Source of the DNA: JAJPXC01 sp964628905
GTDB lineage: Bacteria; Bacteroidota; Bacteroidia; Bacteroidales; Muribaculaceae
Direction: 5' to 3'
Assembly (NCBI GenBank): GCA_964628905.1
Contig: CAZVNS010000020.1
Coordinates: 1 to 36,387, forward strand
DNA: 36,387 nt
Under the pieces are notes generated by a model. The model did not search any database. It saw nothing but the letters and a program-made list of their open reading frames with translations, and was not told the DNA's origin. Below, one piece after another: positions 1-7,565 of the stretch. Each line of letters begins with the position of its first letter. The first letter of the stretch is position 1. The translations under genes were made by a program, and so were the position numbers.

Positions 1-2
1 AA

Positions 3-52
3 GATACAAATTATTTTTCTAATTTACAAGCACTTAATTTATAGAAGTCCCC
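3..52. repeat. Left arm of a 50-bp perfect terminal inverted repeat (probable insertion-sequence end)
   Basis: Positions 3-52 are the exact reverse complement of 36338-36387. The outermost bases continue off the window, so the true repeat is longer. Read on the minus strand (outward), the arm contains TTG (27-29), a 20-bp spacer and TATCTT at the very edge, which is the start of a Bacteroidetes TTG-N20-TAnnTTTG promoter. A promoter pointing into the unseen element is what the transposase end of an insertion sequence would show. The inner boundary GGGGAC is G-rich. The element family cannot be named because no transposase is inside the window. Confidence 0.85.
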
Positions 53-217
53 TTTGGAAAATAAGGCGCACCTATCACGGTGACTGATGTGCCCTATGAA
101 AGCTCTGAGATATTTATTTGCTAAGGTAGGTTACATTTAATTTGATCTGTTCATAGTTCCAGGTTGTGGAAAATGTACCATTGGATTTCAAACCCATCCG
201 TACCTATAGATAAGTGA
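53..217. other. Gene-free AT-rich strip between the terminal repeat and the methyltransferase gene
   Basis: No convincing gene is present. A 27-codon minus-strand frame at 114-197 (begins MGLKSNGTF, ends NVTYLSK) has the look of the C-terminus of a longer protein and may be debris of a gene broken by the neighbouring element. It is too short to assign. No terminator with a T-run was recognised for the methyltransferase gene that ends at 218. Confidence 0.4.
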
Positions 218-1831
218 TTAAGATAGATTTGGAAAATCAAATAAAGATGGTTGGATATGCCTAATATTATAATGTTTATATCTAAAACGTGTTGATTGAG
301 ATTCCATTATCATGTTAACTATACGATTGATTTCTTTAATATTAAATCCTTTATATGCAGATAATAATTGGCTTTTAAGCTCGGAGTTAATTGCAGATAG
401 ACATGGTATTCTTAACTTCCTAAGAGCTTGACTTTGCCATCGAGGAAATCCTCCATTCATTTTATTTGATAGATTTAACATCTGTTCCTTAACAATGTCT
501 GACATAAGAATTGCAGCAAGTAATAATAATTGCTCATTATCCTCATTATTAGATATTATGTAATATATATTATGTGCAGGATAGTATTTTCCTTCATCGA
601 CAAATATATGAGTGTTTGCCGATATATCAGGGAGTAGAATCTTGGATTTATACTGAATGTCAGGCTTAATTTTATCAATTAATGAATACCATTTCCTATT
701 ATTTTTTACAATGTGTCTTTTCTGCAGATGAGTACGGTATTGTTCTAAATAAGCTTTTGCCATGGGGTAGTTGTCTAAGTTTATAAGGTTTCCAACTTTA
801 TCAGTAGGATTAAGCAAGTATAGTCCACCATATTGGAACTTATTCCCAGACAAATCTTTTGCACATATTATTGGCAGAAGTAATTCATTCTCAACTATAG
901 CGGGCAATTCTTTAGATATGAAAATACGGTCGGCACCCGTGGCTACACCAATTCCAATGGAAAAGTTCTGCTCTTCAATAGTCGGTAAGCTTGAAAATTT
1001 AATATTGTAAAATATTGTACCCAAATCATCGATATTGTGATATTTCCGTATATCATATTCAATGTAGTCCTTCAATTCCTGAGTACTATATATACAAGCA
1101 AATTCAACTTCGTGCTTATTTGAGCTATTGGTTATTACAGTTATTGCGGGATAAGCGAGAACTTTCTCTTGAAAAGCATCAAGCCTCTCAACATCTATTA
1201 ATTTCACCAAATTAAAATTGTTACTAATAAAAAGTCGTAGTTTTTTCCCATATTCATTCCTAAGCCATCTATTGGAGCAGATAAAACAGTGCTTTCCATG
1301 AGGATTTAATAGACTAAGAGACTTTTCGAAAAAAAGTACATATAAGTCACATCTATAATGAAAAGTCTTAAATATGGTTTTGTATATGTTTCTTATATCT
1401 TCTGGAATATTTTCATATCTTACATAGGGCGGATTGCCAACTATGAAATCAAAATTTTGTTTCCAATTAGACATTAGGAAATCTTCATTTCTCAAATTAT
1501 CTAAAGGACAATCAGGCATTAAGATTCTTAGTCTTGAAATACATTTCTCATACTTTTCTCTATCTATTTCACTTCCAAACACACATTTTTGAAAGACCTC
1601 AACAGGGTTATAACCATGTTTCTTGGCCGATTCAGTTATACGAGAAAAAATCTCTAAAAGAAATTCTCCATTACCAAATGATGGCTCTAATATAAAAGAA
1701 TGAGAAAGATCAACCTCTGAGATGTATCCAATGCTGTCTAACATAAATTGGACTACCTCTGAAGAGGTGAACACATCTCCATGGTTTAATCCGTTAGACC
1801 GAATTCCATATCTTGAATTATTTGAATTCAT
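218..1831 (-). CDS. Type II DNA adenine-N6 methyltransferase, XhoI/PaeR7I-type
   Basis: 537 residues, close to the M.PaeR7I/M.XhoI size. It transfers methyl from S-adenosylmethionine to adenine in the recognition site and so protects the host from the partner nuclease. Motif I (SAM binding) is EPSFGNGEF at about 49-57, and the catalytic motif IV NPPY is at 133-136, within DFIVGNPPYVRY. The later part should be the target-recognition domain, with the segment NKMNGGFPRWQSQALRKL before the C-terminus. The start codon lies inside the end of the upstream nuclease gene (14-bp overlap), so translation is probably coupled. The gene is visibly AT-rich compared with the GC-rich remainder of the window, consistent with recent acquisition. 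Class assignment is firm; CTCGAG specificity is inferred from the partner nuclease. Confidence 0.9.
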   Translation of the reverse strand: MNSNNSRYGIRSNGLNHGDVFTSSEVVQFMLDSIGYISEVDLSHSFILEPSFGNGEFLLEIFSRITESAKKHGYNPVEVFQKCVFGSEIDREKYEKCISRLRILMPDCPLDNLRNEDFLMSNWKQNFDFIVGNPPYVRYENIPEDIRNIYKTIFKTFHYRCDLYVLFFEKSLSLLNPHGKHCFICSNRWLRNEYGKKLRLFISNNFNLVKLIDVERLDAFQEKVLAYPAITVITNSSNKHEVEFACIYSTQELKDYIEYDIRKYHNIDDLGTIFYNIKFSSLPTIEEQNFSIGIGVATGADRIFISKELPAIVENELLLPIICAKDLSGNKFQYGGLYLLNPTDKVGNLINLDNYPMAKAYLEQYRTHLQKRHIVKNNRKWYSLIDKIKPDIQYKSKILLPDISANTHIFVDEGKYYPAHNIYYIISNNEDNEQLLLLAAILMSDIVKEQMLNLSNKMNGGFPRWQSQALRKLRIPCLSAINSELKSQLLSAYKGFNIKEINRIVNMIMESQSTRFRYKHYNIRHIQPSLFDFPNLS

Positions 1832-2522
1832 CCTTGCAGCCCAATATATATCCCTGTAAAGAATTTATAAATTGTTCTATTGACAAGTCCTCTGATACGT
1901 TGCCATACGTGGTGGAATCTGAAGTCCAAAGTAGACATGAGGAAGTATATAGTCTCTCAGTCATCAATTTATCACATAAAATTCTATAGCGGTCAATGTA
2001 TGAAGCATTTTCAAATTCTGATCGTACAGGATAATGGTTTTCATAATTTTTAATGGGTGTCACTGATTTAATATCTCGTCCAATAAGCATTAGATACCCA
2101 ACCCAAGGAACGCCGTGTGTCGGAAATTGTTTTTCTCTATAAGCAGTCCATAAATCTGTAGCGTTACCTATAGCCTCCTCTGTACGATTATTAAAATTGT
2201 TTCCATACGAACCAATTTGTGACTTAAGCTCTATTACAGCTATTAACTTACCATTAGGACTAATTATAAGAAAGTCCCAATCTTTTGAAGAACGAAAGAA
2301 TCCTGGGATATAGTTATTCTTGTCGTATATGCAGGATCCGGGAACGCCGACTGCAATACATGCATCTCTTAGAAGCGATAAAAAGCCATCTAATTGCTTG
2401 CCACCTACCACAGCCCCGCGGTTAGATGAATCGCCACTCCGTACTAATTGTCTCCTTTTAGTATTCCAAAAGGCTTTTATGGCCTTTTGAGTTTTTAAGA
2501 TAACGTTGAATTCTCTTCTCAT
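1818..2522 (-). CDS. Type II restriction endonuclease, XhoI/PaeR7I family
   Basis: 234 residues, close to the roughly 246 of PaeR7I and XhoI. Hallmarks of that family, as I remember them, are all present: NRGAVVGGKQLDGF at about 34-47, PGFFRSSKDWDFL with D83, an IELKSQ motif with E98 and K100 giving the PD-(D/E)xK active site, and GNNFNNRTEEAIGNATDLW at about 107-125 followed by TAYRE. It should cut unmethylated CTCGAG; this is inferred from family resemblance. It is the first gene of a two-gene operon with the methyltransferase, overlapping it by 14 bp, and no controller (C) gene is visible. A TATATTTG box ends only four bases before the ATG, so the transcript may be leaderless. AT-rich composition marks it as horizontally acquired. 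Confidence 0.88.
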   Translation of the reverse strand: MRREFNVILKTQKAIKAFWNTKRRQLVRSGDSSNRGAVVGGKQLDGFLSLLRDACIAVGVPGSCIYDKNNYIPGFFRSSKDWDFLIISPNGKLIAVIELKSQIGSYGNNFNNRTEEAIGNATDLWTAYREKQFPTHGVPWVGYLMLIGRDIKSVTPIKNYENHYPVRSEFENASYIDRYRILCDKLMTERLYTSSCLLWTSDSTTYGNVSEDLSIEQFINSLQGYILGCKDEFK

Positions 2523-2526
2523 ATTG

Positions 2527-2534
2527 CAAATATA
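2527..2534 (-). promoter_or_regulatory. Candidate -7 box for the restriction-modification operon
   Basis: On the minus strand this reads TATATTTG, matching the Bacteroidetes -7 consensus TAnnTTTG. A TTTC about 18 bases upstream is a weak -33 candidate. The start codon of the nuclease begins at 2522, so initiation at the usual distance would give an almost leaderless mRNA. Confidence 0.55.
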
Positions 2535-2637
2535 CGCATTATTTAGAATATAGAAAACATCGAACCGATTTTTAAGACAAAGTATTAGAGCTTATCTATA
2601 AGCAGACCAATGAGTTGCGAGAGGTGAAAATAGAAAA

Positions 2638-2662
2638 GAGGACTCTCAAAACGAGAATCCTC
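2638..2662 (-). terminator. Hairpin terminator downstream of tRNA-Leu
   Basis: A 10-bp stem (2638-2647 with 2653-2662, one mismatch) with a 5-nt loop. On the minus strand it is followed by a T-rich run (TTTTCTATTTT). It lies 8 bp past the tRNA 3' end and would end its transcript before the restriction genes. Confidence 0.7.
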
Positions 2663-2669
2663 AGTTCAG

Positions 2670-2751
2670 TACCCAGACCCGGGCTCGAACCGGGATGGAT
2701 TGCTCCACTGGTGTTTGAGACCAGCGCGTCTACCCATTCCGCCATCTGGGC
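2670..2751 (-). tRNA. tRNA-Leu (anticodon CAA)
   Basis: 82 nt that fold as a class II tRNA: acceptor GCCCAGA/TCTGGGT (terminal G-U pair), D-arm region GGCGGAATGGGTAGACGC, anticodon stem CTGGT/ACCAG around loop CTCAAAC, long variable arm TGGA-GCAA-TCCA, T-arm CCCGG-TTCGAGC-CCGGG, discriminator A. The anticodon CAA reads UUG, and the long variable arm fits leucine. CCA is not encoded, as is usual in Bacteroidales. The AT-rich restriction genes begin about 150 bp 3' of it, a classic insertion position, but no integrase or duplicated tRNA tail was seen. Confidence 0.95.
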
Positions 2752-2762
2752 TTTAGTCGGGG

Positions 2763-2770
2763 CAAAGGTA
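2763..2770 (-). promoter_or_regulatory. Candidate -7 box for tRNA-Leu
   Basis: Reads TACCTTTG on the minus strand, a match to TAnnTTTG, ending 11 bases before the mature tRNA 5' end. That leaves room for a short leader removed by RNase P. Confidence 0.6.
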
Positions 2771-2773
2771 AGG

Positions 2774-2814
2774 AAAAAAATAATGGCGCGCAAGGTTGCG
2801 TGCCATTATTTTTT
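2774..2814 (-). terminator. Strong bidirectional hairpin terminator after the first PorU-like gene
   Basis: Two 19-20 nt arms pair almost perfectly (one G-U position) around a GG centre. The stem is GC-rich next to the loop and ends in A7 on one side and a T-run on the other, so it would work as an intrinsic terminator in either direction. It lies 33 bp past the stop codon of the gene ending at 2848 and insulates the tRNA promoter. Confidence 0.85.
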
Positions 2815-2847
2815 ATGAGGGATGTTGTTGTCGGTAGTGGGGAGCGA

Positions 2848-5800
2848 TCAGCGGACGACGGTCAGGGGGATGCGGTCGGTGGCTGAGTAGCGTTTGCCGT
2901 TGTTGAGCAGGGTGTAGCAGCGGTAGTTGCCGGTGGGGATGTCGCGGTTGGCGGCGTCCTTGAGGTTCCAGGTGTAGGGGAATTGTGTTGCTTCGACGCT
3001 GTGCACTATCTGGCCGTTGGCGTCTTCGATGATGAGTCGGCCGGTGGGCTGGGCGTCAAATGTGTGGTCGATGTCGAATGTGACTTCGGTGCGTGCGTAT
3101 TTGCGGTCGATGGTGAGTGTGGATTGGATTTCGTTGTTGACCACGGTGAAGTTGATGGTGCGCGATGAGCGGTTGCCCATGTTGTCGCCGATGCTCAGGG
3201 TGAGTGAGTGGCGTCCGTCCTCGAGCTGCGACATGGGGTACTCGATTGATGCTGAGCCGTCGGCCTGGACTGCGAGGGTGCTGCGGATGCCGGGGAACGA
3301 TGTGCGGTTGTCGAGCAGGAGTGTGACGCTTGAGCCGATTGAGCTTTTGGATACGTTAAATCCGCTGGGGTCGGGGAGGAATGTGGCGTAGAGCACCGGT
3401 GAGCTGCCCACTTTGTCGCCATCGGCGAATGCTTCGGTGTCGAGGTACATCTGGTCGATGGTGGGTGCGGTGGTGTCGGTGACGGGTGTGTCGGCCGAGG
3501 GTGTGCTGCTGATGGTGATGGTGCCGCAGTGGCCGGTGGCTATGCGTGTGTGGTCATCGTCGGTGGCCCACAGTGAGAGGCGTGTGGTCTGGTCGGGGCG
3601 CTGCGAGGTGGGGATGACGCACTGTGCGGTGAATTTGCCGTCAACTACTTCGGTGGTTACTTCGGCGAGGAGTGTTTCGTCGAGGTTGACGGGTTTGGGT
3701 TCGCAATTGCCATCTTTGGGGGATGACATGATGGTGATGGGGGCTTCGTAGATGGAGATGGTGGCGTGGCCGTTGAAGTTGGTGATTGGGTTGCCCTCAA
3801 GGTCGGTGATCTGCCCGCTGATGGTGTTGTCGCTCAAGGGGTAGAGGATGGGTGCGCCATCGGCTGAGACGTTGTTGATGGTGAGGGCCTGGGCGTTGAA
3901 CTCGGGTGCGAGGTAGGGCACTTCGGGGTCGCCCAGGAGGTTGAATGCCATGGTGTTGACGTGGACGTTGACGTCGGACACGTCCATCACTTCGTTGTGA
4001 GCCTGGCGGTAGAGCTGGCCGATGGTGGTGGCTCCGGTGGCTGATGCGAAGGCTTTGCAGAGGGCCTTGTTGAGGTAGTGGTTGGAGTCGGCGTAGACGG
4101 TACGTGAGGCTCCGACCACGGCGATTGCGCCGCCGTTGGGGTAGTAGAGCATGGTTTCGGCTATGCCGTCGCTGAGGCGGTCGAAGGCGTAGGTGTCGCA
4201 GGTGGCGAGTATCCAGATGGGGAGGTGGCTGTAGGGCACGGAGTTGGCATATTTCTTATGCCACATATAGTTGAAGAGTGTGAGGTTTTCGGCGTTGCCG
4301 TGGCCTACGTATGTCACCAGGTCCTGGCCTTGTTTGAGCGACTGGATGATCTGTTGGCGTGCTTCGTAGGCGTCCTCGCCTCGCCAGGGGTATACGTTGT
4401 TGAACACCTGGGTGAATGTGGTGGGGGGCGCTATTAGGCGCATTGCTTCGACTACCTCCTCGGCCTGGCGCTCGTGTTTGTTGGCGTCGTTGTCGTCGGC
4501 GAGCACAAGCACGTTGTTGCGGTATGGGCGGTCGATGGGGGTGGTCATGTGTCGGATGATTTTGTCGACTACTGCGTCGGCGTTGGACTGTGCGGGGATG
4601 CGGCCCACGGCGATTGACATCTTGGTCGATGACACGGTGGTGGGGTTGAAGTAGTCGTCGAGCAGTCCGAAGTAGTCGTCGCTGGTGTAGTTGGTGGCGG
4701 TGGTGCCCATGTAGTCGTAGTCGTCGGTCTCGTATGTGAGCAGTGCGTCGTCGGATTTGAACGATATCTGTCGGTTGTCGTAGATGCCGTGGCCGAAGAG
4801 CAGGAGTGAGCGGAATTTCTCGGGGTCGCGGTCGTAGAACATCTTGGCGGCGCGGCGGTAGGCCATCACGTCGGGTGTGCCTGAGGAGAATTCGTTGAAG
4901 ATTTCGCTCTGGCGGAAGACTTCGACGTCGATGCCCTGGAGGTCGCGGTGGGCCTGGGCCAGGCGCTGTGCGGCGCTATATGATGCTTCGTTGGAGATGA
5001 TGAGCATGTGGGGTGCGGGGCGCGAGTGGATGTTCTGGTTGTCGACCTGGCCTATGATGCGGGGTGTGGGGAATTGCTTTGTGGTGTCGAACACCACGGT
5101 ACGCAGTGCGGGGGTGGCAGATGTGTTGTAGTCACGGTCGGGGGTGAGCCAGAGCTGGTTGGTTTCGTCGTTGACGAATGTGTTGAACTGGCGTATGTTG
5201 TTGACATCGGTGATGTCCCACACCAGAGTGGCGTTGGTGGGTTGCTCGAGCTGCACTACGATGCGTCGGGTGTCGAGGATGCCGGGGAAGTGCATGATGC
5301 GGAAGCTCTTGTCGCCGAGGGTGTTGTAGCTGGGGTAGCTGAAGTATACCCAGTCGTTGGCGCCGTAGGTATAGCCTGAATTGGAGGCTGTGGCGGGGGT
5401 GGGGGCTACGTTGACGGTGTAGTCATTTGAGCCTCCCTGGCCGCGGAGGGTGAAGTACTGGTATCCATAGACGCGGCCGAAGATTTTGCTGTCGGTGTTG
5501 AGGATGGTTCCGGCGTTGTTGGTGGCGGCTCCGGGGGTGATGTCGTCGTCAAGAGTGACTGAGAAGCGGGGCTCAATGCGGGATGACTTCACAACCGATG
5601 TGTAGGTTATGTAGCCTTCTGTGGAGCCTTCGACGGGTGCTACGGTGGTGAATGTCAGGGGACGGTCACCGGTTTCTTTAAGGTTGCGGCTGAAGAAGCG
5701 GGCTCCACCCTGGCGGGGGTTGGCTTCGTTGAAGTCGTAGAACTCGACTGAGGTGTGGGTGGTGACGTTGATTGTGTTGTTGTAGTCGCGGTTGATGCGC

Positions 5801-6258
5801 CCAATGGTCATGGGGCTCTGCGAGTCGGTGAGGAAGTAGCAGCCGCCGTTGGCTGAGAAGTTGATGCGCAGGTCTTGCTTGTAGTATTGGTTGTAGGAGA
5901 TTGATGCTTGGGCTGCTCCTTCGCCGTAGAAGAGTATGCGGCCGTCGGCGGTGCGCACCACGGGGGTCTGGGGCAGGTCGTCGGGGTCGTTGGTGTTAAA
6001 CTTCTGGTTGGTAAGAGCGGCGCCACCGTAGCCGCACACCACTACTTTCGACGGGTCACTGAAACCCATCTCGCGGAGTTGGTCGGCGGTGAACTGGTAT
6101 ATGCCGTTGTCTACTACTTCTACTTTGACCCAGAGCCCCTGGCTCAGGGCTGACTCTGATTTGTAGTATTCGGGGCTGTAGGCCGATGCGGTGGTGGCTG
6201 CTAAGGTGGTGACTGCCAGCAGGAGTGATCGGTTGGAGGTATGTGATATGAGTTTCAT
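2848..6258 (-). CDS. PorU-like C25 (gingipain-family) cysteine peptidase, type IX secretion sortase type, copy 1
   Basis: 1136 residues, the usual PorU length. PorU removes the C-terminal sorting signal of type IX cargo at the outer surface and helps attach the cargo to anionic lipopolysaccharide. An N-terminal signal peptide (residues 1-26) is followed by the PorU N-domain (SALSQGLWVKVEV), then the C25 catalytic domain with His653 in YVGHGN and Cys687 in LATCDTY. These positions are close to those I recall for the P. gingivalis dyad. The C-terminus is Ig-like (about 1050-1136, RDIPTGNYRCY). It is the last gene of a rex-FAH-porU transcription unit, 10 bp after the FAH-like gene. A paralogue of the same length lies at 7566-10955. 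I cannot tell which copy is the true PorU and so give no symbol. Confidence 0.85.
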   Translation of the reverse strand: MKLISHTSNRSLLLAVTTLAATTASAYSPEYYKSESALSQGLWVKVEVVDNGIYQFTADQLREMGFSDPSKVVVCGYGGAALTNQKFNTNDPDDLPQTPVVRTADGRILFYGEGAAQASISYNQYYKQDLRINFSANGGCYFLTDSQSPMTIGRINRDYNNTINVTTHTSVEFYDFNEANPRQGGARFFSRNLKETGDRPLTFTTVAPVEGSTEGYITYTSVVKSSRIEPRFSVTLDDDITPGAATNNAGTILNTDSKIFGRVYGYQYFTLRGQGGSNDYTVNVAPTPATASNSGYTYGANDWVYFSYPSYNTLGDKSFRIMHFPGILDTRRIVVQLEQPTNATLVWDITDVNNIRQFNTFVNDETNQLWLTPDRDYNTSATPALRTVVFDTTKQFPTPRIIGQVDNQNIHSRPAPHMLIISNEASYSAAQRLAQAHRDLQGIDVEVFRQSEIFNEFSSGTPDVMAYRRAAKMFYDRDPEKFRSLLLFGHGIYDNRQISFKSDDALLTYETDDYDYMGTTATNYTSDDYFGLLDDYFNPTTVSSTKMSIAVGRIPAQSNADAVVDKIIRHMTTPIDRPYRNNVLVLADDNDANKHERQAEEVVEAMRLIAPPTTFTQVFNNVYPWRGEDAYEARQQIIQSLKQGQDLVTYVGHGNAENLTLFNYMWHKKYANSVPYSHLPIWILATCDTYAFDRLSDGIAETMLYYPNGGAIAVVGASRTVYADSNHYLNKALCKAFASATGATTIGQLYRQAHNEVMDVSDVNVHVNTMAFNLLGDPEVPYLAPEFNAQALTINNVSADGAPILYPLSDNTISGQITDLEGNPITNFNGHATISIYEAPITIMSSPKDGNCEPKPVNLDETLLAEVTTEVVDGKFTAQCVIPTSQRPDQTTRLSLWATDDDHTRIATGHCGTITISSTPSADTPVTDTTAPTIDQMYLDTEAFADGDKVGSSPVLYATFLPDPSGFNVSKSSIGSSVTLLLDNRTSFPGIRSTLAVQADGSASIEYPMSQLEDGRHSLTLSIGDNMGNRSSRTINFTVVNNEIQSTLTIDRKYARTEVTFDIDHTFDAQPTGRLIIEDANGQIVHSVEATQFPYTWNLKDAANRDIPTGNYRCYTLLNNGKRYSATDRIPLTVVR

Positions 6259-6268
6259 ATAGCGTATG

Positions 6269-6811
6269 TTATCGTATGTTGAAGTGTAGCACTTGTGTTC
6301 CGTTGATTGATGCGTCGAGGGTGGTGCCGGCGATGATTGGTATTTGGTCGGCGATGATGCACGATGCTATTTGGTCGCCGGTCTTGAGTGTCATCCAGTG
6401 GCTGAGTGCCTCTATGGCTTGGGCTGTGAGCCATTGTGTGGTGTCGACGGCTATTGCTTGGCTGCCGATTGTGACGGTGTCAACCAGCCGGGGGGTGGGG
6501 AGCCATGTGCCGGTGACCCAAGCTGAGTCGAAGCATTGGCTGAGCTGCGAGTCGTTGTAGGGGCGGGGCGGGTTGACGCGGAGCCCTAAGGTGATGGCGT
6601 CGTAGTAGCGCGGGGCGAATTTGGCGGCGATAGATTTACCAAGCTTTGAGATGCGTGTCACGGCGTAGGCTGTGGCTGTCCATTGCCCGGCGATGTCGGG
6701 GATGAACAGCGGCAGGTTGCGGTTGAGCCATGCTGAGTCGGGGTATGTCCTGATCGCGGGCCATGGCTCAATCGGCTGTGAGGGTGTGCGCTCAATGGTG
6801 ATAATCTTCAT
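6269..6811 (-). CDS. Degenerate fumarylacetoacetate hydrolase (FAH)-fold protein
   Basis: 180 residues. The ATG at 6811 overlaps the rex stop codon (ATGA), so it is translationally coupled to rex; a longer frame exists but would overlap rex further. The sequence aligns by eye with Bacteroidales FAH-family proteins of about 200 residues: PLFIPDIAGQ, then RISKLGKSIAAKFAPRYYDA, then LGLRV, ending in VLHFNIR. FAH enzymes hydrolyse or decarboxylate acylpyruvates using a metal held by an E-x-E pair and an Asp. Here the E-x-E segment has become TATAYAV, and the Asp region reads LGLRVNPP. The ligands therefore appear lost, and the protein is probably catalytically inactive or has a changed role. Confidence 0.65.
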   Translation of the reverse strand: MKIITIERTPSQPIEPWPAIRTYPDSAWLNRNLPLFIPDIAGQWTATAYAVTRISKLGKSIAAKFAPRYYDAITLGLRVNPPRPYNDSQLSQCFDSAWVTGTWLPTPRLVDTVTIGSQAIAVDTTQWLTAQAIEALSHWMTLKTGDQIASCIIADQIPIIAGTTLDASINGTQVLHFNIR

Positions 6812-7467
6812 CGGTCGTTGTAGCTTCCGTTGCTCAGTCGGTTGTACATCACAGCTAAGTGTGAGTAGATTGAAGTGTTCTGTACCACGATATCGCCGGC
6901 CACGCGGATGCGCACCGGGGTGAAGTTCCACAGCCCTTTGATGCCGGCGGCGATGAGCTGGTCGGCTACCTCTTGGGCTTTGTCGACGGGCACTGCCACT
7001 ACGGCTATCTCGGCGTCGAGGTCGGGGCGTCGCTGGTCGATCTGGGCTATGTCGTAGATGGGCACTCCGTGGATTTGGGTGCCTACGACCTGGGGGTCGA
7101 TGTCAAATCCGGCCACGATGTTGAGGCCGTAGCGCGACAGGCCGGAGTCCTGAATCAGGGCTGCGCCGAGGCTGCCTACGCCCACCATCACTGCGTTGTG
7201 ACGCTCGCGGAAGCCGAGGAAGTACTCCAGCTCCTCTTTGAGCGAGCTCACTCCGTAGCCTATGCGGGTCTTCCCCTTGATGTTGAGGAACGACAGGTCT
7301 TTGGCTATCTGTGAGGAGTCGACGTTAATCTCCTTGGCTATCTGGGTTGAGGATACGTAGTCGACGTTGCGGCTGTGGAGCAGGTTCACGTAGGCCAAGT
7401 ACCATGGGAGCCTGCGGAGTGTGGGCTCTGGTAGGAATTCGCGTTGGCGTTGGCGTGGATGCTGCAT
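6808..7467 (-). CDS. rex: Redox-sensing transcriptional repressor Rex
   Basis: 219 residues. Rex is a homodimeric repressor that binds DNA when NADH is low and is released by NADH, controlling fermentation and respiration genes. The N-terminal winged helix has the family signature PEPTLRRLPWYLAYVNLL and YVSSTQIAKEINVDSSQIAKD. The Rossmann part has VGVGSLGAALIQ, followed by AGFDIDPQVVGT and the domain-swap C-terminal helix. It is the first gene of the unit continuing into the FAH-like gene (4-bp overlap) and porU copy 1. A 9-bp inverted repeat brackets its probable promoter at 7487-7523, suggesting autoregulation or control by another repressor. Confidence 0.95.
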   Translation of the reverse strand: MQHPRQRQREFLPEPTLRRLPWYLAYVNLLHSRNVDYVSSTQIAKEINVDSSQIAKDLSFLNIKGKTRIGYGVSSLKEELEYFLGFRERHNAVMVGVGSLGAALIQDSGLSRYGLNIVAGFDIDPQVVGTQIHGVPIYDIAQIDQRRPDLDAEIAVVAVPVDKAQEVADQLIAAGIKGLWNFTPVRIRVAGDIVVQNTSIYSHLAVMYNRLSNGSYNDR

Positions 7468-7486
7468 GTGTCGAGTGATAATGTGG

Positions 7487-7523
7487 TATTATGCCGCGAA
7501 ATTACAAAATTTGTGGCATAATA
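7487..7523 (-). promoter_or_regulatory. Rex-operon promoter bracketed by a perfect 9-bp inverted repeat
   Basis: The arms TATTATGCC (7487-7495) and GGCATAATA (7515-7523) are perfect inverted copies 19 bp apart. Between them on the minus strand lies TAATTTCG (7497-7504), one base off TAnnTTTG, with a TTG about 20 bp upstream. The symmetrical bracket around the -7 element looks like a repressor operator. It does not match the Gram-positive Rex site I remember (TTGTGAAATATTTCACAA type), so the regulator is unassigned. Confidence 0.5.
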
Positions 7524-7565
7524 ACAATTGAAAAATGTTAATAATAAACTAAGTAGGTGATGGGA

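Noticed and set aside
218..2751. Complete genomic island integrated at tRNA-Leu
   Set aside because: No integrase and no second copy of the tRNA 3' end was found. Only the position and composition are suggestive.
2596..2818. Short frames across the tRNA region on both strands
   Set aside because: They read through the tRNA-Leu and its terminators, so they are not genes.
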